Positions 13,139 to 13,329 of a stretch of DNA of 13,329 bases are shown here, piece after piece (the stretch's first letter is position 1; each line of letters opens with the position of its first letter). Below the pieces are notes generated by a model that saw nothing but the letters and a program-made list of their open reading frames with translations, made no database searches and was not told the DNA's origin. The DNA is from an uncultured Allomuricauda sp. (GTDB lineage: Bacteria > Bacteroidota > Bacteroidia > Flavobacteriales > Flavobacteriaceae), in contig CALDPL010000228.1 in NCBI GenBank assembly GCA_937911965.1, positions 1 through 13,329 on the forward strand. Direction: 5' to 3'. The position numbers and the translations under genes are program-made.

Positions 13139-13329
13139 ACCTGTAAGTCGCCTTCAACAAAAAGATGTTCTGTGGCTTCTGTCCAAAGATGTTGTCTCCC
13201 AGACCGGGGAGCAGTCCTTGGGCAGGGTCTCCATTTCTGGAAACATCCTGGGACCAGACCAGAAAGATTTCCGAACCGGGCACGTATTCCCAACGGATCA
13301 CCAGATTGGAACGAAACTGTACCGTGGAG
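13128..13329 (-). CDS. C-terminus of a DUF5916-type protein (partial)
   Basis: A reading frame enters from the right edge and ends with TGA at 13128-13130, giving 66 visible residues. The start lies outside the window. The sequence contains FRSNLVIRWEYVPGSEIFLV (5-24) then WSQDV, and ends PQNIFLLKATYRFIL. This alternating hydrophobic pattern, with an SNLVLRWEY-PGS-FLVWSQ motif and a final strand ending in an aromatic/hydrophobic run, is what I know from the C-termini of Bacteroidota DUF5916 proteins. These often carry an N-terminal family 9 carbohydrate-binding-like domain and are predicted to sit in the outer membrane. The last codons overlap the convergent aminotransferase gene. The protein-like character is strong; the family name rests on recognition of this short segment. 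Confidence 0.72.
   Translation of the reverse strand, partial: STVQFRSNLVIRWEYVPGSEIFLVWSQDVSRNGDPAQGLLPGLGDNIFGQKPQNIFLLKATYRFIL

Noticed and set aside
1..13329. Defence system, mobile element, CRISPR array, tRNA or riboswitch
   Set aside because: I looked for repeats, transposase or integrase motifs, cloverleaf sequences and long structured leaders on both strands and found none; the genes are housekeeping and catabolic.

Overview
The window reads as chromosomal DNA of a Bacteroidota bacterium, most likely a high-GC member of the Flavobacteriaceae (Robiginitalea-like). The evidence is a flavobacterial-type glycosylasparaginase, a DUF5916-type protein C-terminus, starts that mostly lack a good Shine-Dalgarno sequence, and promoter-like sites of the Bacteroidota -33/-7 type (TTG ... 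TAnnTTTG). Coding DNA is clearly GC-rich by eye, while the larger intergenic gaps are AT-rich. I see no tRNA, rRNA, CRISPR array, insertion sequence or phage gene. The species-level guess is weak.

Left part (1-5361). The minus strand carries the first 78 codons of a membrane protein, probably a YkuE-type metallophosphoesterase, preceded by cutC. Diverging from cutC is a glycosylasparaginase with a twin-arginine signal and a lipobox. Next comes a full-length DNA polymerase I with all three enzymatic domains intact, then a small multidrug resistance transporter of the guanidinium-exporter type.

Middle part (5389-7267). A GNAT acetyltransferase (minus) is followed by an AT-rich 274-bp gap, a bacterial SET-domain protein (plus), and a MarR-family regulator (minus).

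Right part (7268-13138). This is a tyrosine / homogentisate catabolic cluster on the plus strand: 4-hydroxyphenylpyruvate dioxygenase, homogentisate 1,2-dioxygenase, fumarylacetoacetase, a flavin-reductase-like protein, and a HisC-like aminotransferase that could feed the pathway by transaminating tyrosine. Together they would take tyrosine to fumarate plus acetoacetate, except that no maleylacetoacetate isomerase is present. The divergent 170-bp gap between the MarR gene and the dioxygenase is the most information-rich non-coding stretch. It holds a good Bacteroidota promoter for the catabolic operon with an inverted repeat lying on its -7 element and predicted start site, plus three further palindromes. 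The natural reading is a local MarR repressor controlling the operon.

The window closes with the C-terminal 66 codons of a DUF5916-type protein on the minus strand, overlapping the aminotransferase tail to tail by 11 bp.

The most interesting leads are the palindrome-rich MarR/dioxygenase regulatory region, and the missing isomerase step beside a flavin-reductase-like protein of unassigned role with an unexplained C-terminal extension.
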